Below the pieces are notes generated by a model. That model did no database searches. It saw nothing but the letters and a program-made list of their open reading frames with translations, and was not told the DNA's origin. From Streptomyces xylophagus (lineage in GTDB: Bacteria; Actinomycetota; Actinomycetes; Streptomycetales; Streptomycetaceae), in contig NZ_JNWO01000021.1 in the NCBI RefSeq assembly GCF_000716435.1, positions 1 through 64,000 on the forward strand: 64,000 bases of DNA, written 5' to 3'. Every line of letters starts with the position of its first letter. Positions within the stretch are counted from its first letter, which is position 1. This document shows positions 44,873 through 53,170 of this stretch, one piece after another. Both the position numbers and the translations under genes were made by a program.

Positions 44873-47835
44873 GCGGGGGTCTCCCGGACGCTGGGCGCGT
44901 CGAGGACGCGGTCGGGCGGGCCGGAGGCGACGATGCGGCCCGCCGCCATCACATGGACCACGTCGGCTAGGTCGGCGACCAGATCGAGGTCGTGCTCCAC
45001 GACGAGCAGGGCGGTGCCCTCGGCGGCCAGGGCCCTCAACACCAGGGTCAGGGAGGCCACTTCGGCGGTGTCGAGTCCGGCGGCGGGCTCGTCGAGGAGC
45101 AGGACGCGCGGGCCGCCGGCGAAGGCCCGGGCCAGTTCGACGCGGCGCAGCGTCCCGGTGGGCAGTCCGGCGGCGGGCAGCGACCGTACGTCCCCGTCGA
45201 GCCCGAACAGCCGCAACGCCCGTTCCACGGCGCCCGGTTCGGCGACCCGCCCTTGCTCGGCACCCACGCGCACGTTCTCGGCGACGGTCAACGAGGGGAA
45301 GACGGCGAGCTGTTGGAAGGTCCGGGCGATTCCGAGCCGGGTACGGGCGTGCGCGGGCAGCCGGGTGATGTCCCGCCCCCCGAGCCGGACCCGCCCGCGC
45401 GAGGGCCGCACGGTACCGGCCAGACAGTGGAACAGGGTGCTTTTTCCGGCCCCGTTGGGCCCGACGACGGCGGTGACCTGTCCCGCCCGTACGACGAGAT
45501 CGACCCCGTCGAGCGCGGTGAAGCCGCCGTAACGGGCGTGCAGGGTATGGGCGGTGAGGAAGGGCGGGGTGGGCCTGCGGGGCGGAGCGGTGCGTGGCCG
45601 TGGTGTCGGTCGGACCGGCGCGGGCTCGGGGAAGGGCGCCTCTTCGGGAGCGACCGTGGGCTGGGGCGGGTGAGCGTCCTCAGTGGGCGAGGTGGGTGTC
45701 GCGGCCCGGGGTGGCGGTTCCGCCGCGTCGCCCCGCTGGCCGAGTCCGGCCCTCCGTCCCTGCCGCTCCGGCGCCTCAGTCGATCGCCCCGTATCGCGGC
45801 GCACCACACCCGTGTGGGTGGCCCCGGTCGCACCCGTTTCATCCTCCTGCCCGAGCCCCGCGGTGCGCCCTCGCGGCTCCCGCGTCTCGGACAGTCGCCC
45901 CGTGTCGCGCCCCGCTCTGTGCACAACACCCGCGCGCGAAGCCGCCGTTGCGCCCGCCCGTACCGGCACCGCCTGCACGCCCACCACCCGCAGCCTCCGC
46001 CGCACACGCACCCCCAGCGGCGAGAGTCGCGCCCGCCGTTGGGGCCGCAGCCGTCCCGCCGCCGTCCGCAGCGCCTCGTACGGCCCGCCGGGGAACCGCC
46101 CCACGCACACCGCCAGCACCCCGATCAGCGCCGCCGCGACCCCGCCGCGCGCCCCCGCGTCCAGCCCGACCAGCAGGGCCGCGGCCGCCAGCGCGCCCAG
46201 TGTGCTGTCGGCGCCCAGGACGACCACCGCGGCGAACCACAACAGGCCCCGGACGGGGTCGTAGGCCGAGGGGTCGAAGGCGCGCAGGCCCATGCCGAGC
46301 ATGCCGCCGCCGAGGGCGGCCAGGGCGGCGCCCGCGACGAACGCCAGGAGTTTCAGGGACGGGACCTGGACCCCGGCCGCCGAGGCGCCCGGCTCGTGGT
46401 CGCGCATCGCGGCGAGGGCGCGGCCGGTGCGGCCCCGGCGCAGGGCGTGGGTCGTCAGCAACGCGCCTGCCAGGAGGGCGAGTTCGAGGACGTAGTAGGC
46501 CCTGTCCCCGTCGAAGCCGGAGGGGCGGTCCAGGGACAGACCCGACGTGGCGTACGGCTGGGCGAAGACGAAGCGGCTGACCCCGACGCCGACCGCGAAG
46601 GTCGCGAGGGCGAGGGCCAGGCCGTGGCGGCTGATCGCGGGCCAGCCGGTCAGCAGGCCCAGGGGAGCCACCAGGAGTACCGCGACGGCGAGCGCGGCCA
46701 GTTCGGGGAGGCGGGGCAGGCCCGGGAAGCGGCCCGCCGCCAGCAGCGCCGTGAACAGGGCACCCAGGCCCGCGTACGCCGCCTGCCCCAGCGAGAGCTG
46801 CCCGCCGCGCCCGGTGACCACCACCAGGGACAGCAACACCACGCCCAACGCCGGGACTTGGACCGAGGTGTGCAGGTCCGAGCCCGCGAAGCCGAGGGGG
46901 AGCAGGAACAGCACCACGGCCACGATCCACGCGCCGGGTGGGGTTGAGATGCGGGCCGTCGCCGTACGCGGGAGGGCGTCCCGGGAGCCGAGTCCGGGCA
47001 GCACCAGCGCCGCCACCAACAGGGCGACCACGAACAGGTTCGCGCCCACAGCCTGGACCAACTGCCCATGCCAGCCCGGCAGATGGAGCCGCGTCAACTG
47101 GCTCTGCGCGACCCCGATCCCCAGCGCCACCACCACCGCGACCGGCAGACTCCGCATCCGCGCGGCCACCGCCACCGCCACCACCTCCATGACGAGCAGC
47201 GGCAGGCCGTACGGGTCCAGGCGCACGTACGGGGCGAGGAGCACGCCCGTCAGACCCGCCGTGAAGGAACCGAAGGCCCAGCCCGCCGCCGCCACCCGGT
47301 CCGCGTCCACCCCGCCCAGCACCGCGAGCTGCCGGTCGTCCACCACGGCCCGCAGCTCCCGCCCGAAACGCGTCCAGCGGATCACGGCTCCGACCCCCGC
47401 CGCGAGCACGAGCGCCACCCCCAACTGCCCCCAGGGATCGGCTGACACCAGTTCCGGCGCGTCGTCCCGCGCCCCCTGCCCCCACACCAGCGCCGCCCCG
47501 CCGACCAGCAGCACGAACACCCCGATGGACGCGACCAGGGTCTGCGCCGGGTCGCCGCCCAGGACCGACAGCGGCCGGAAGACGAACCGTTCCAGCAGCA
47601 CCCCGATGCCCGGCGCGAGGAACAGCAGCGTCACCACCGCGCCCAGCCACAGGGGCCAGCCCCACCCCACCACGCACTGCCGCAGGGCGTACGCGCAGAC
47701 CATCGCGACCGCGCCGTGCGCGAAGTTGAGGACGCCGGTCGCCCGGTACGTCACGATCAGGCCGATCCCGGTGAGCGCGGCGGCGCTGCCGACGGAGAGG
47801 CCGGCGAGGGTGAGGTCGTACGTGAGGGAGGACAT
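44869..47835 (-). CDS. LivH-LivM-LivG three-domain fusion ABC transporter
   Basis: 988 aa joining three normally separate subunits of a branched-chain-amino-acid-type importer. Residues about 1-285 are LivH-like permease (SAAALTGIGLIVTYRATGVL, then VLNFAHGAVAM). Residues about 300-595 are LivM-like permease (VVTGRGGQLSLGQAAYAGLG, about 337-356). Residues about 600-740 are a low-complexity Arg/Pro/Thr linker. Residues about 745-988 are LivG ATPase (Walker A GPNGAGKSTLF, signature region ARTFQQLAVFPSLTV, Walker B RVLLLDEPAAGLD). With LivF and the divergent binding protein it makes a complete importer. The substrate is unknown. No clear ribosome site precedes the ATG. Confidence 0.9.
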   Translation of the reverse strand: MSSLTYDLTLAGLSVGSAAALTGIGLIVTYRATGVLNFAHGAVAMVCAYALRQCVVGWGWPLWLGAVVTLLFLAPGIGVLLERFVFRPLSVLGGDPAQTLVASIGVFVLLVGGAALVWGQGARDDAPELVSADPWGQLGVALVLAAGVGAVIRWTRFGRELRAVVDDRQLAVLGGVDADRVAAAGWAFGSFTAGLTGVLLAPYVRLDPYGLPLLVMEVVAVAVAARMRSLPVAVVVALGIGVAQSQLTRLHLPGWHGQLVQAVGANLFVVALLVAALVLPGLGSRDALPRTATARISTPPGAWIVAVVLFLLPLGFAGSDLHTSVQVPALGVVLLSLVVVTGRGGQLSLGQAAYAGLGALFTALLAAGRFPGLPRLPELAALAVAVLLVAPLGLLTGWPAISRHGLALALATFAVGVGVSRFVFAQPYATSGLSLDRPSGFDGDRAYYVLELALLAGALLTTHALRRGRTGRALAAMRDHEPGASAAGVQVPSLKLLAFVAGAALAALGGGMLGMGLRAFDPSAYDPVRGLLWFAAVVVLGADSTLGALAAAALLVGLDAGARGGVAAALIGVLAVCVGRFPGGPYEALRTAAGRLRPQRRARLSPLGVRVRRRLRVVGVQAVPVRAGATAASRAGVVHRAGRDTGRLSETREPRGRTAGLGQEDETGATGATHTGVVRRDTGRSTEAPERQGRRAGLGQRGDAAEPPPRAATPTSPTEDAHPPQPTVAPEEAPFPEPAPVRPTPRPRTAPPRRPTPPFLTAHTLHARYGGFTALDGVDLVVRAGQVTAVVGPNGAGKSTLFHCLAGTVRPSRGRVRLGGRDITRLPAHARTRLGIARTFQQLAVFPSLTVAENVRVGAEQGRVAEPGAVERALRLFGLDGDVRSLPAAGLPTGTLRRVELARAFAGGPRVLLLDEPAAGLDTAEVASLTLVLRALAAEGTALLVVEHDLDLVADLADVVHVMAAGRIVASGPPDRVLDAPSVRETPA

Positions 47836-47844
47836 CAGGGGGCG

Positions 47845-48321
47845 TCAGTCGTCGGCTTCGGCGGGCTCGCAGATCGGGCAGGGGCTCAGCTCGCCGTTCG
47901 CCACCAACTTCGAGTCCACCGGCACCGCTTCGGGCTTTCCGGCGACGAGTGGACAGTCCGCGCGGTGCCACAGTGTGCCGCCGGGCATCATCAACAGGTC
48001 CCCGCTGACCGCCAGGGGCGCGGCGGCGGCCTGTGCCGACTCCTCCGCGTCGGCGGGCTCGGCGGCCACGAGAAGGGCGTACAGCTCCTCCACGCGGGCG
48101 GCGGCGAGGGCGCTGCGGCCGTGGGTGAGCAGGACCGCGCCGGCGACGATCAGGGCGGCGCCGGGGATCGTGCAGGAGGCCAGGTAGGGGAGTTGGCGTT
48201 CCGCGTAGCGCTCGCCGGAGATGCCGTACCAGCCGAGTACGCACAGCACCGCGCCCGTCGCGAGCGTGGCCCAGCCGGCCCACAGGGCGGGGTGCACGGT
48301 CCGCAGTCGGGCTGTCCGCAT
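47845..48321 (-). CDS. Small membrane protein with C-terminal Cys/His motif
   Basis: 158 aa from the ATG at 48321 (GGGAG 6 nt upstream). Two transmembrane helices lie at residues about 13-32 (ALWAGWATLATGAVLCVLGW) and about 46-65. A cytoplasmic helix with VEELYALLVAAEPAD follows. The C terminus holds LWHRADCPLV and then LSPCPICEP, an H-x3-C ... C-x2-C set that could bind zinc. I do not know the function. It ends 9 nt before the fused transporter gene in the same direction, so it probably belongs to the transporter operon as an accessory or regulatory subunit. Confidence 0.8.
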   Translation of the reverse strand: MRTARLRTVHPALWAGWATLATGAVLCVLGWYGISGERYAERQLPYLASCTIPGAALIVAGAVLLTHGRSALAAARVEELYALLVAAEPADAEESAQAAAAPLAVSGDLLMMPGGTLWHRADCPLVAGKPEAVPVDSKLVANGELSPCPICEPAEADD

Positions 48322-48443
48322 TTCCGGCTCCCACATGTCATGTGTCTGTCCATGCCAGCCAATGGCTTGCACTATGCCTTCTGACACCTGACCTGAAAAC
48401 ACCGGGCGCGCACGGCCCGGACCGACACCCGGTGGTGAGCCAG

Positions 48444-49001
48444 ATGGTTCTCGGGAGCGACCTCAGGCAAAGGAACACAAGGCGCGGACGGGGAGCGGCA
48501 GTTGGGGCCGCGGCCCTGGTCCTCGTGCTCGGCCCGGCCCTGGCGGCCTGCAGTGACGACAGCGGGGGTGGCAGCAGCGCACCACCGCCCACGCCCTCCG
48601 TCGAACAGACGACGAGCGCACCGGCGACCGCGCCCGCGGACCCGGCCGCCGCCACGACCCAGATCAAGGCCAACTGGAAGAAGTTCTTCGACCCGGCCAC
48701 CTCCACCAAGGACAAACAGGCCGTCCTGGAGAACGGCGACAAGATGGGCCCGGTACTGAAGGCATTCAGCGGCGACAAACGCGGCGGCCAGGTACAGGCC
48801 GAGGTCACCCAGGTCGAGTTCACCAAGGCGGACAAGGCGACCGTGACCTACACGCTGACCCTCAACGGCGCCACCGCCCTCCCGAAGGCCTCCGGGACGG
48901 CCGTCGAGCAGGGCGGCATCTGGAAGGTGTCCGTCAACACCCTTTGCGCGCTGGTGGCGTTGAGCGGCGATGCCTCGCAGTCGCCCGGGGCGGGCTGCTG
49001 A
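48444..49001 (+). CDS. Putative lipoprotein of unknown function
   Basis: 185 aa. The n-region LRQRNTRRGRG and hydrophobic core AAALVLVLGPALAAC end in a lipobox with Cys at about residue 33, so it is probably exported and lipid-anchored. A Ser/Pro/Thr spacer follows, then a mixed domain (about 75-185) with TTQIKANWKKFFDPATSTKD and KADKATVTYTLTLNG, reminiscent of NTF2-like low-molecular-weight Mce-associated or lipoprotein domains. GTG starts at 48432 and 48435 are alternatives. Its 3' end overlaps the next gene by 32 nt, suggesting co-expression with the binding protein. Confidence 0.8.
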   Translation: MVLGSDLRQRNTRRGRGAAVGAAALVLVLGPALAACSDDSGGGSSAPPPTPSVEQTTSAPATAPADPAAATTQIKANWKKFFDPATSTKDKQAVLENGDKMGPVLKAFSGDKRGGQVQAEVTQVEFTKADKATVTYTLTLNGATALPKASGTAVEQGGIWKVSVNTLCALVALSGDASQSPGAGC

Positions 49002-50271
49002 GGCCGCTGTCGCGGTGCTGCTGCTCCTCGGGGGCACGGCCTGCGGCAGCCGCCTCCCGGAGAGCGACTTCGAGCACGGCAACTCCCGTACGCCCGCGCC
49101 CAGCGGCGACGCGCCGATCCGGGTCGGCATCATCACCAGCGCGACCAGCCCGGTCGGCGGCGACACCTTCACCGGCCCCCGCGACGGAGCCGAGGCGTAC
49201 TTCGAGAGGCTCAACGCGCGCGGGGGCATCGCCGGGCACCCGGTCCAGGTGCGCCTGTGCGACGACGGCGGGAGCGGTGTCGGGAACAACGAGTGCGTGC
49301 ACCAACTGGTCGACGAGGACAAGGTCGTCGCCCTGGTCGCCACCACCGCCCTCGACTACGCGGGCGCCTCCCGCGTCTCCCACGCGCGCGTGCCCGACAT
49401 CGGCGGCCAGCCCATCGGGGCCGCCTACGACACCTGGCCGCACCTGTACGGCATCTACGGCAGCCTCGCGCCCCGCGCCGGGACACCGGGCTGGGGCGGG
49501 CAGTTGTACGGCGGCACGGAGGTCTACCGGTACTTCAAGCGCGAGCAGGGCGCCCGTACCGCCGCCGTCGTGTCGTACAACCAGGCCGCCTCGGCCGCCT
49601 ACGCCCGGCTCGTCGAGCAGGGGCTGAAGGCCGAGGGCTACAAGGTCGTCACCGAACAGGTCGATTTCGCGCTGCCCAACTTCCGTGCGGTGGCGGCCGA
49701 CCTGAAGCAGCAGGGCGCCGACCTGGTCTTCGATTCCATCGACACGCACGGGAACGCCCAGTTGTGCGAGGCGATGGACGAGGTCGGCGCGAAGGTCATC
49801 GCCAAGGTGACGAACGTACAGAACTGGACGTCGACCGTCCCCGAGGACTACAAGGACTCCCCGCGCTGCCGCAACGCGCTGTGGGCGACCGGGTCCAGCC
49901 GGGACTTCGATGACACCTCCCAGGCGGCCGTACGGGAGTTCCGGGACGCGACGAAAGGGCTGAAGACGCATTCCCAGTGGCAGCTGGAGGGCTGGGCGGC
50001 GGCGATGTGGTTCACGGACGCGGCCAAGGCGTGTGCGAAGACGAAAACGGGCGTCACGCGCGCGTGCGTCGACGGCTTCATGAACCGGAGCGAGAACTAC
50101 ACCGCCGACGGTCTGCTGGTTCCGGTCACCTTCGAGCGACTCGCCGAGCCGCCGAAGACCCGCCGGACGTGTCTGTCGGTGGCCCGCTGGCAGGACGGCA
50201 AGGGGTGGGTCCCGCAGGGGGACATGGACAGCACCTGTTTCGACGTGCCCCAACTGCCGTACAGCCCTTGA
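48970..50271 (+). CDS. ABC transporter substrate-binding lipoprotein (Leu/Ile/Val-binding family)
   Basis: 433 aa. The signal ends in lipobox LGGTAC (Cys near residue 25). The periplasmic-binding type 1 fold begins IRVGIITSATSPVGG (about 50-64), followed by GAEAYFERLNARGGIAGHPV, typical of LivJ/LivK and related amide or urea binders. A second lobe contains AAVVSYNQAASAAYARLVEQ. It is transcribed divergently from the LivHMG/LivF genes and almost certainly supplies the ligand to that importer. It overlaps the upstream lipoprotein gene by 32 nt. The ligand cannot be inferred safely. Confidence 0.9.
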   Translation: MPRSRPGRAAEAAVAVLLLLGGTACGSRLPESDFEHGNSRTPAPSGDAPIRVGIITSATSPVGGDTFTGPRDGAEAYFERLNARGGIAGHPVQVRLCDDGGSGVGNNECVHQLVDEDKVVALVATTALDYAGASRVSHARVPDIGGQPIGAAYDTWPHLYGIYGSLAPRAGTPGWGGQLYGGTEVYRYFKREQGARTAAVVSYNQAASAAYARLVEQGLKAEGYKVVTEQVDFALPNFRAVAADLKQQGADLVFDSIDTHGNAQLCEAMDEVGAKVIAKVTNVQNWTSTVPEDYKDSPRCRNALWATGSSRDFDDTSQAAVREFRDATKGLKTHSQWQLEGWAAAMWFTDAAKACAKTKTGVTRACVDGFMNRSENYTADGLLVPVTFERLAEPPKTRRTCLSVARWQDGKGWVPQGDMDSTCFDVPQLPYSP

Positions 50272-50317
50272 TCCCTACTGCTCTAGATCCGGGCCGCCCT
50301 TGATACAGACTTCGACC

Positions 50318-51319
50318 ATGTTGGAGACCTCGGCACGACTCCTGCGCCTGCTCTCGCTGCTCCAGGCCCACCGCGAGTGGTCCGGCGCCGACCTGGCGGA
50401 CCGGCTCGGGGTCACCCCGCGCACCGTGCGCCGGGACGTGGACCGGCTGCGCGAGCTGGGCTACCCGGTCAACGCCAGTCCCGGCACGGGCGGTGGCTAC
50501 CAGCTGGGCGCGGGCGCGGAGTTGCCGCCGCTGCTGCTGGACGACGACGAGGCGGTCGCCGTGGCGGTCGGGCTGCGCACCGCCGCCGGGCAGGGCATCG
50601 AGGGCATCGGCGAGACCTCCGTACGCGCCCTCACCAAGCTCGAACAGGTCCTCCCGAACCGGCTGCGCCGCCGGGTGGGCGCCCTCAACGCCTTCACCGT
50701 GCCGATGCTGCGCAACACGCTGCCGTCGGCCGTCGACCCCGCCGTACTGACCGAACTGGCCGCCCTGTGCCGGGACTCCGAGCGGCTGCGCTTCGACTAC
50801 GAGAGCCACGACGGCGCGCCGACCCGGCGCAGTGTCGAACCGCATCGTCTGGTGTGCACCGAGCGCCGGTGGTACCTGGTCGCCTGGGACCTGGACCGCG
50901 CCGATTGGCGCACCTTCCGCGTCGACCGTGTCACGCCCAGACCACCGCACGGCCCGCGCTTCACCCCGCGCACGCCGCCGGCCGAGGACCTCGCCGCGTA
51001 CGTCTCGAAAGGGGTCTCCACGCGCGCGTACGCCTCGCACGCCCTCGTCCGGCTGCTCGTGCCCCTCCATGAGGCCGCCGAGCGGATCTCCCCGTCCGCC
51101 GGGACGCTGGAGGCGGACGGGCCGGACGCCTGCCTCCTGCGGACCGGGGCCCCGAACCTCGACGTGATGGTGATCCACGTGATGATGACGGGCTTCGAGT
51201 TCGAGGTCCTGGAACCCGTCGAGCTGACCGAGACGATCAGGACGTCCCGGGACCGGCTGTCCCGGGCGCTGGACCGGCACGACCGGAAGACGTACGGCGA
51301 TTCTGTGCCGGGACGGTGA
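50318..51319 (+). CDS. WYL-domain transcriptional regulator with HTH_11 domain
   Basis: 333 aa. The N-terminal winged helix is ARLLRLLSLLQAHREWSGAD and VTPRTVRRDVDRLRELGYPV (residues about 6-50). The WYL domain (about 140-230) has the core HRLVCTERRWYLVAWDLDRA. The C-terminal WCX region follows. WYL proteins bind nucleotides or other small ligands and regulate DNA damage, metabolism or defence genes. No Shine-Dalgarno is seen before the ATG, so it may be leaderless. It lies 46 bp after the binding-protein gene and could regulate that cluster or itself. Confidence 0.9.
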   Translation: MLETSARLLRLLSLLQAHREWSGADLADRLGVTPRTVRRDVDRLRELGYPVNASPGTGGGYQLGAGAELPPLLLDDDEAVAVAVGLRTAAGQGIEGIGETSVRALTKLEQVLPNRLRRRVGALNAFTVPMLRNTLPSAVDPAVLTELAALCRDSERLRFDYESHDGAPTRRSVEPHRLVCTERRWYLVAWDLDRADWRTFRVDRVTPRPPHGPRFTPRTPPAEDLAAYVSKGVSTRAYASHALVRLLVPLHEAAERISPSAGTLEADGPDACLLRTGAPNLDVMVIHVMMTGFEFEVLEPVELTETIRTSRDRLSRALDRHDRKTYGDSVPGR

Positions 51320-51581
51320 ATCTGTTATGCGGCGTCAGCTCCCGCCGTACGGCCGGGAATCGGAAAGAAATGGGGTGCCGGACCGGTTCTCGCGGAACTT
51401 TCCGGCGGGCTATTCGGCGAGCCGGACCGACAGGCGGGAATTACGTTCGAATGCCTGCGTAAGGCGTACGGAACCGCTCATACGTGTGAGGGATGGAGAA
51501 CAAAACACACGTCCTGATCCTGTGACAGAAGTGTGACCGGAGAGGGACGGAGAGAGCGGGAGAGGGGCTAGCGTGGGTGGC

Positions 51582-51797
51582 ATGGCACCCATTCCGACTC
51601 CACCGGCAGAGCCCCAGGACAGCCCGAACACCTATGTGGGCCTCGACGCGACAGAGGCCGAGCGGCTCGCGCGGGAGCGCGGGTGGTCGACCGTGCGGGC
51701 ACTGCCGCCGGGGGCGATCATCACCATGGAGTTCCGTGCGGGGCGGCTCAACTTCGAGGTCGAGGACGGCACGGTGAAGCGCGCCTGGAAGGGCTGA
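51582..51797 (+). CDS. Small protein of the peptidase inhibitor I78 family
   Basis: 71 aa. YVGLDATEAERLARERGW and then AIITMEFRAGRLNFEVEDGT match the compact I78/potato-inhibitor-I-like fold, in which a small domain blocks serine proteases. No signal peptide is seen, so it is probably cytoplasmic, which leaves its target unclear. TAGCGT (51569-51574) lies 7 nt before the ATG, consistent with a leaderless transcript; a GTG at 51573 is an alternative. A strong hairpin follows 14 nt after the stop. Confidence 0.8.
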   Translation: MAPIPTPPAEPQDSPNTYVGLDATEAERLARERGWSTVRALPPGAIITMEFRAGRLNFEVEDGTVKRAWKG

Positions 51798-51810
51798 CCG
51801 CACACACGAC

Positions 51811-51846
51811 GAAGGCCCCGGTTCCTGTGCTGGAACCGGGGCCTTC
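51811..51846. terminator. Terminator between the I78 gene and the PAP2 gene
   Basis: A perfect 15-bp stem (51811-51825 with 51832-51846) has a 6-nt loop. It lies between convergent genes ending at 51797 (+) and 51895 (-). Confidence 0.85.
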
Positions 51847-51894
51847 TCGATGCGGGGAGGGTTTGTGCGTACCGGCCCCGCGGTCTGGTGCGGG

Positions 51895-52932
51895 TCAGCC
51901 GCCCGCCGCCGGACGGGCCGCGGTCGAGGCCGTGCCGCGCGCCACCCGCTCCGGGTGCGGCGGGCGGCGGCTGCCGATCGGGGTGACCGGGGTGCGCTCC
52001 GAGCGGGTCGTGTGCGGGCCCGGGGCGAGATGGGCAGGAGGCCGGGCCGAGCGGCTCGTGGTGACCGTCTCCCGGGCCGCCGGGACCTCGTCGCCCGAGG
52101 AGGAGGTGCGCGGCTTGAGCAGCACCGGCGCGGTGACCGGTGAGGCCGGTACCGGTGCGGGTGCCGTACGGCCGCGGCGGGCGCGCCAGCGGTCGCGGTA
52201 GTCGAAGATCCGGGTCTCGGCGAGGGCGACCAGCGGCTCGCACCACGGGAGGGCGAGCAGCACCAGCAGACCGGCGGCCCAGCCGAGCAGCACGTCGCTC
52301 AGCCAGTGCGTGCCGAGGTAGACCGTGGCGAGACCGACGCCCAGCGAGGTCACCGCGGACGCGGCGGACAGCCAGCGGCGGGCGGCCGGCGTGGAGGCCA
52401 GATACGCCAGAATTCCCCAGGTCACGACCGCGTTGGCAGTGTGGCCGCTGGGGAATATATCGCCGCCGAGACCCATCTCGTTCGAGCCGATGACGGTGGC
52501 GTAGTGCGGGCCGAGGCGGCCCATGCCGAGCTTGGCGGCGCCGACCGTGATGTTCAGCAGCAGGATCGCGGTGCCCAGAGTGAGCAGCGGGCGCAGGGTG
52601 TGCTGCCGCCAGGAGCGCCAGCCCAGCCAGGCCGCGACCATCACCGCGGTCGGGCCGCGCTGGCCCAGCACCACGTAGTAGTCGACGAACCAGTGGATGC
52701 CCGCCCACTGCTGGTACGGGCGGAAGAACATGACCTGCCAGTCGAACCGGACCAGCCACGAGGTGGTCACGACAAGCCACACGATCGCCAGATAGAAGGC
52801 CAGGGTCGCCACGAACAGCACGGCCCTGTGCCGACTCATCTTGGGCACATCGATGTGGGCCGGCCGTTCGGGTTCACGGTCCAGCCTCGCGAACACCCGG
52901 TCCAGACGGGTGAGGTTTCGTTCGGTACGCAC
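51895..52932 (-). CDS. PAP2-family membrane phosphatase
   Basis: 345 aa with about six transmembrane helices in residues about 30-255 and a long Pro/Arg-rich cytoplasmic tail. Catalytic motifs are KLGMGRLGP (C1 region), PSGHTAN (C2, about residue 158) and YLGTHWLSDVLLG (C3, about 205-217), whose His is the nucleophile. It likely dephosphorylates a lipid phosphate such as phosphatidate or an isoprenyl pyrophosphate on the outer membrane face. The start is a GTG at 52932. A 238-bp gap to the next gene has nothing I can assign. Confidence 0.9.
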   Translation of the reverse strand: MRTERNLTRLDRVFARLDREPERPAHIDVPKMSRHRAVLFVATLAFYLAIVWLVVTTSWLVRFDWQVMFFRPYQQWAGIHWFVDYYVVLGQRGPTAVMVAAWLGWRSWRQHTLRPLLTLGTAILLLNITVGAAKLGMGRLGPHYATVIGSNEMGLGGDIFPSGHTANAVVTWGILAYLASTPAARRWLSAASAVTSLGVGLATVYLGTHWLSDVLLGWAAGLLVLLALPWCEPLVALAETRIFDYRDRWRARRGRTAPAPVPASPVTAPVLLKPRTSSSGDEVPAARETVTTSRSARPPAHLAPGPHTTRSERTPVTPIGSRRPPHPERVARGTASTAARPAAGG

Positions 52933-53170
52933 CCAATCGACGTTACAGCGAGTGAGTGTGGATCCCCGTCGAATCAGCGGCTTTGTGATGACGATGTGAT
53001 GTGGGAAAGCTCTCAGGAGCAGGTTTATTTCCGAGGATTCCGCAATCCCGGGTGGCTCCGTCCTTCAATTCCTTTGATCATGCCGGTCTCTGTTTTATGG
53101 CCCTTATGAATTAGTTCACCAAATGCTGGGGTGGAATTGGCCGGGCGCTCACCGACCGTACCGGGGTTGA

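Noticed and set aside
44992..46947. 651-codon frame antisense to the LivHMG fusion
   Set aside because: Low-complexity Gly/Arg/Gln translation without motifs; GC-bias artefact.
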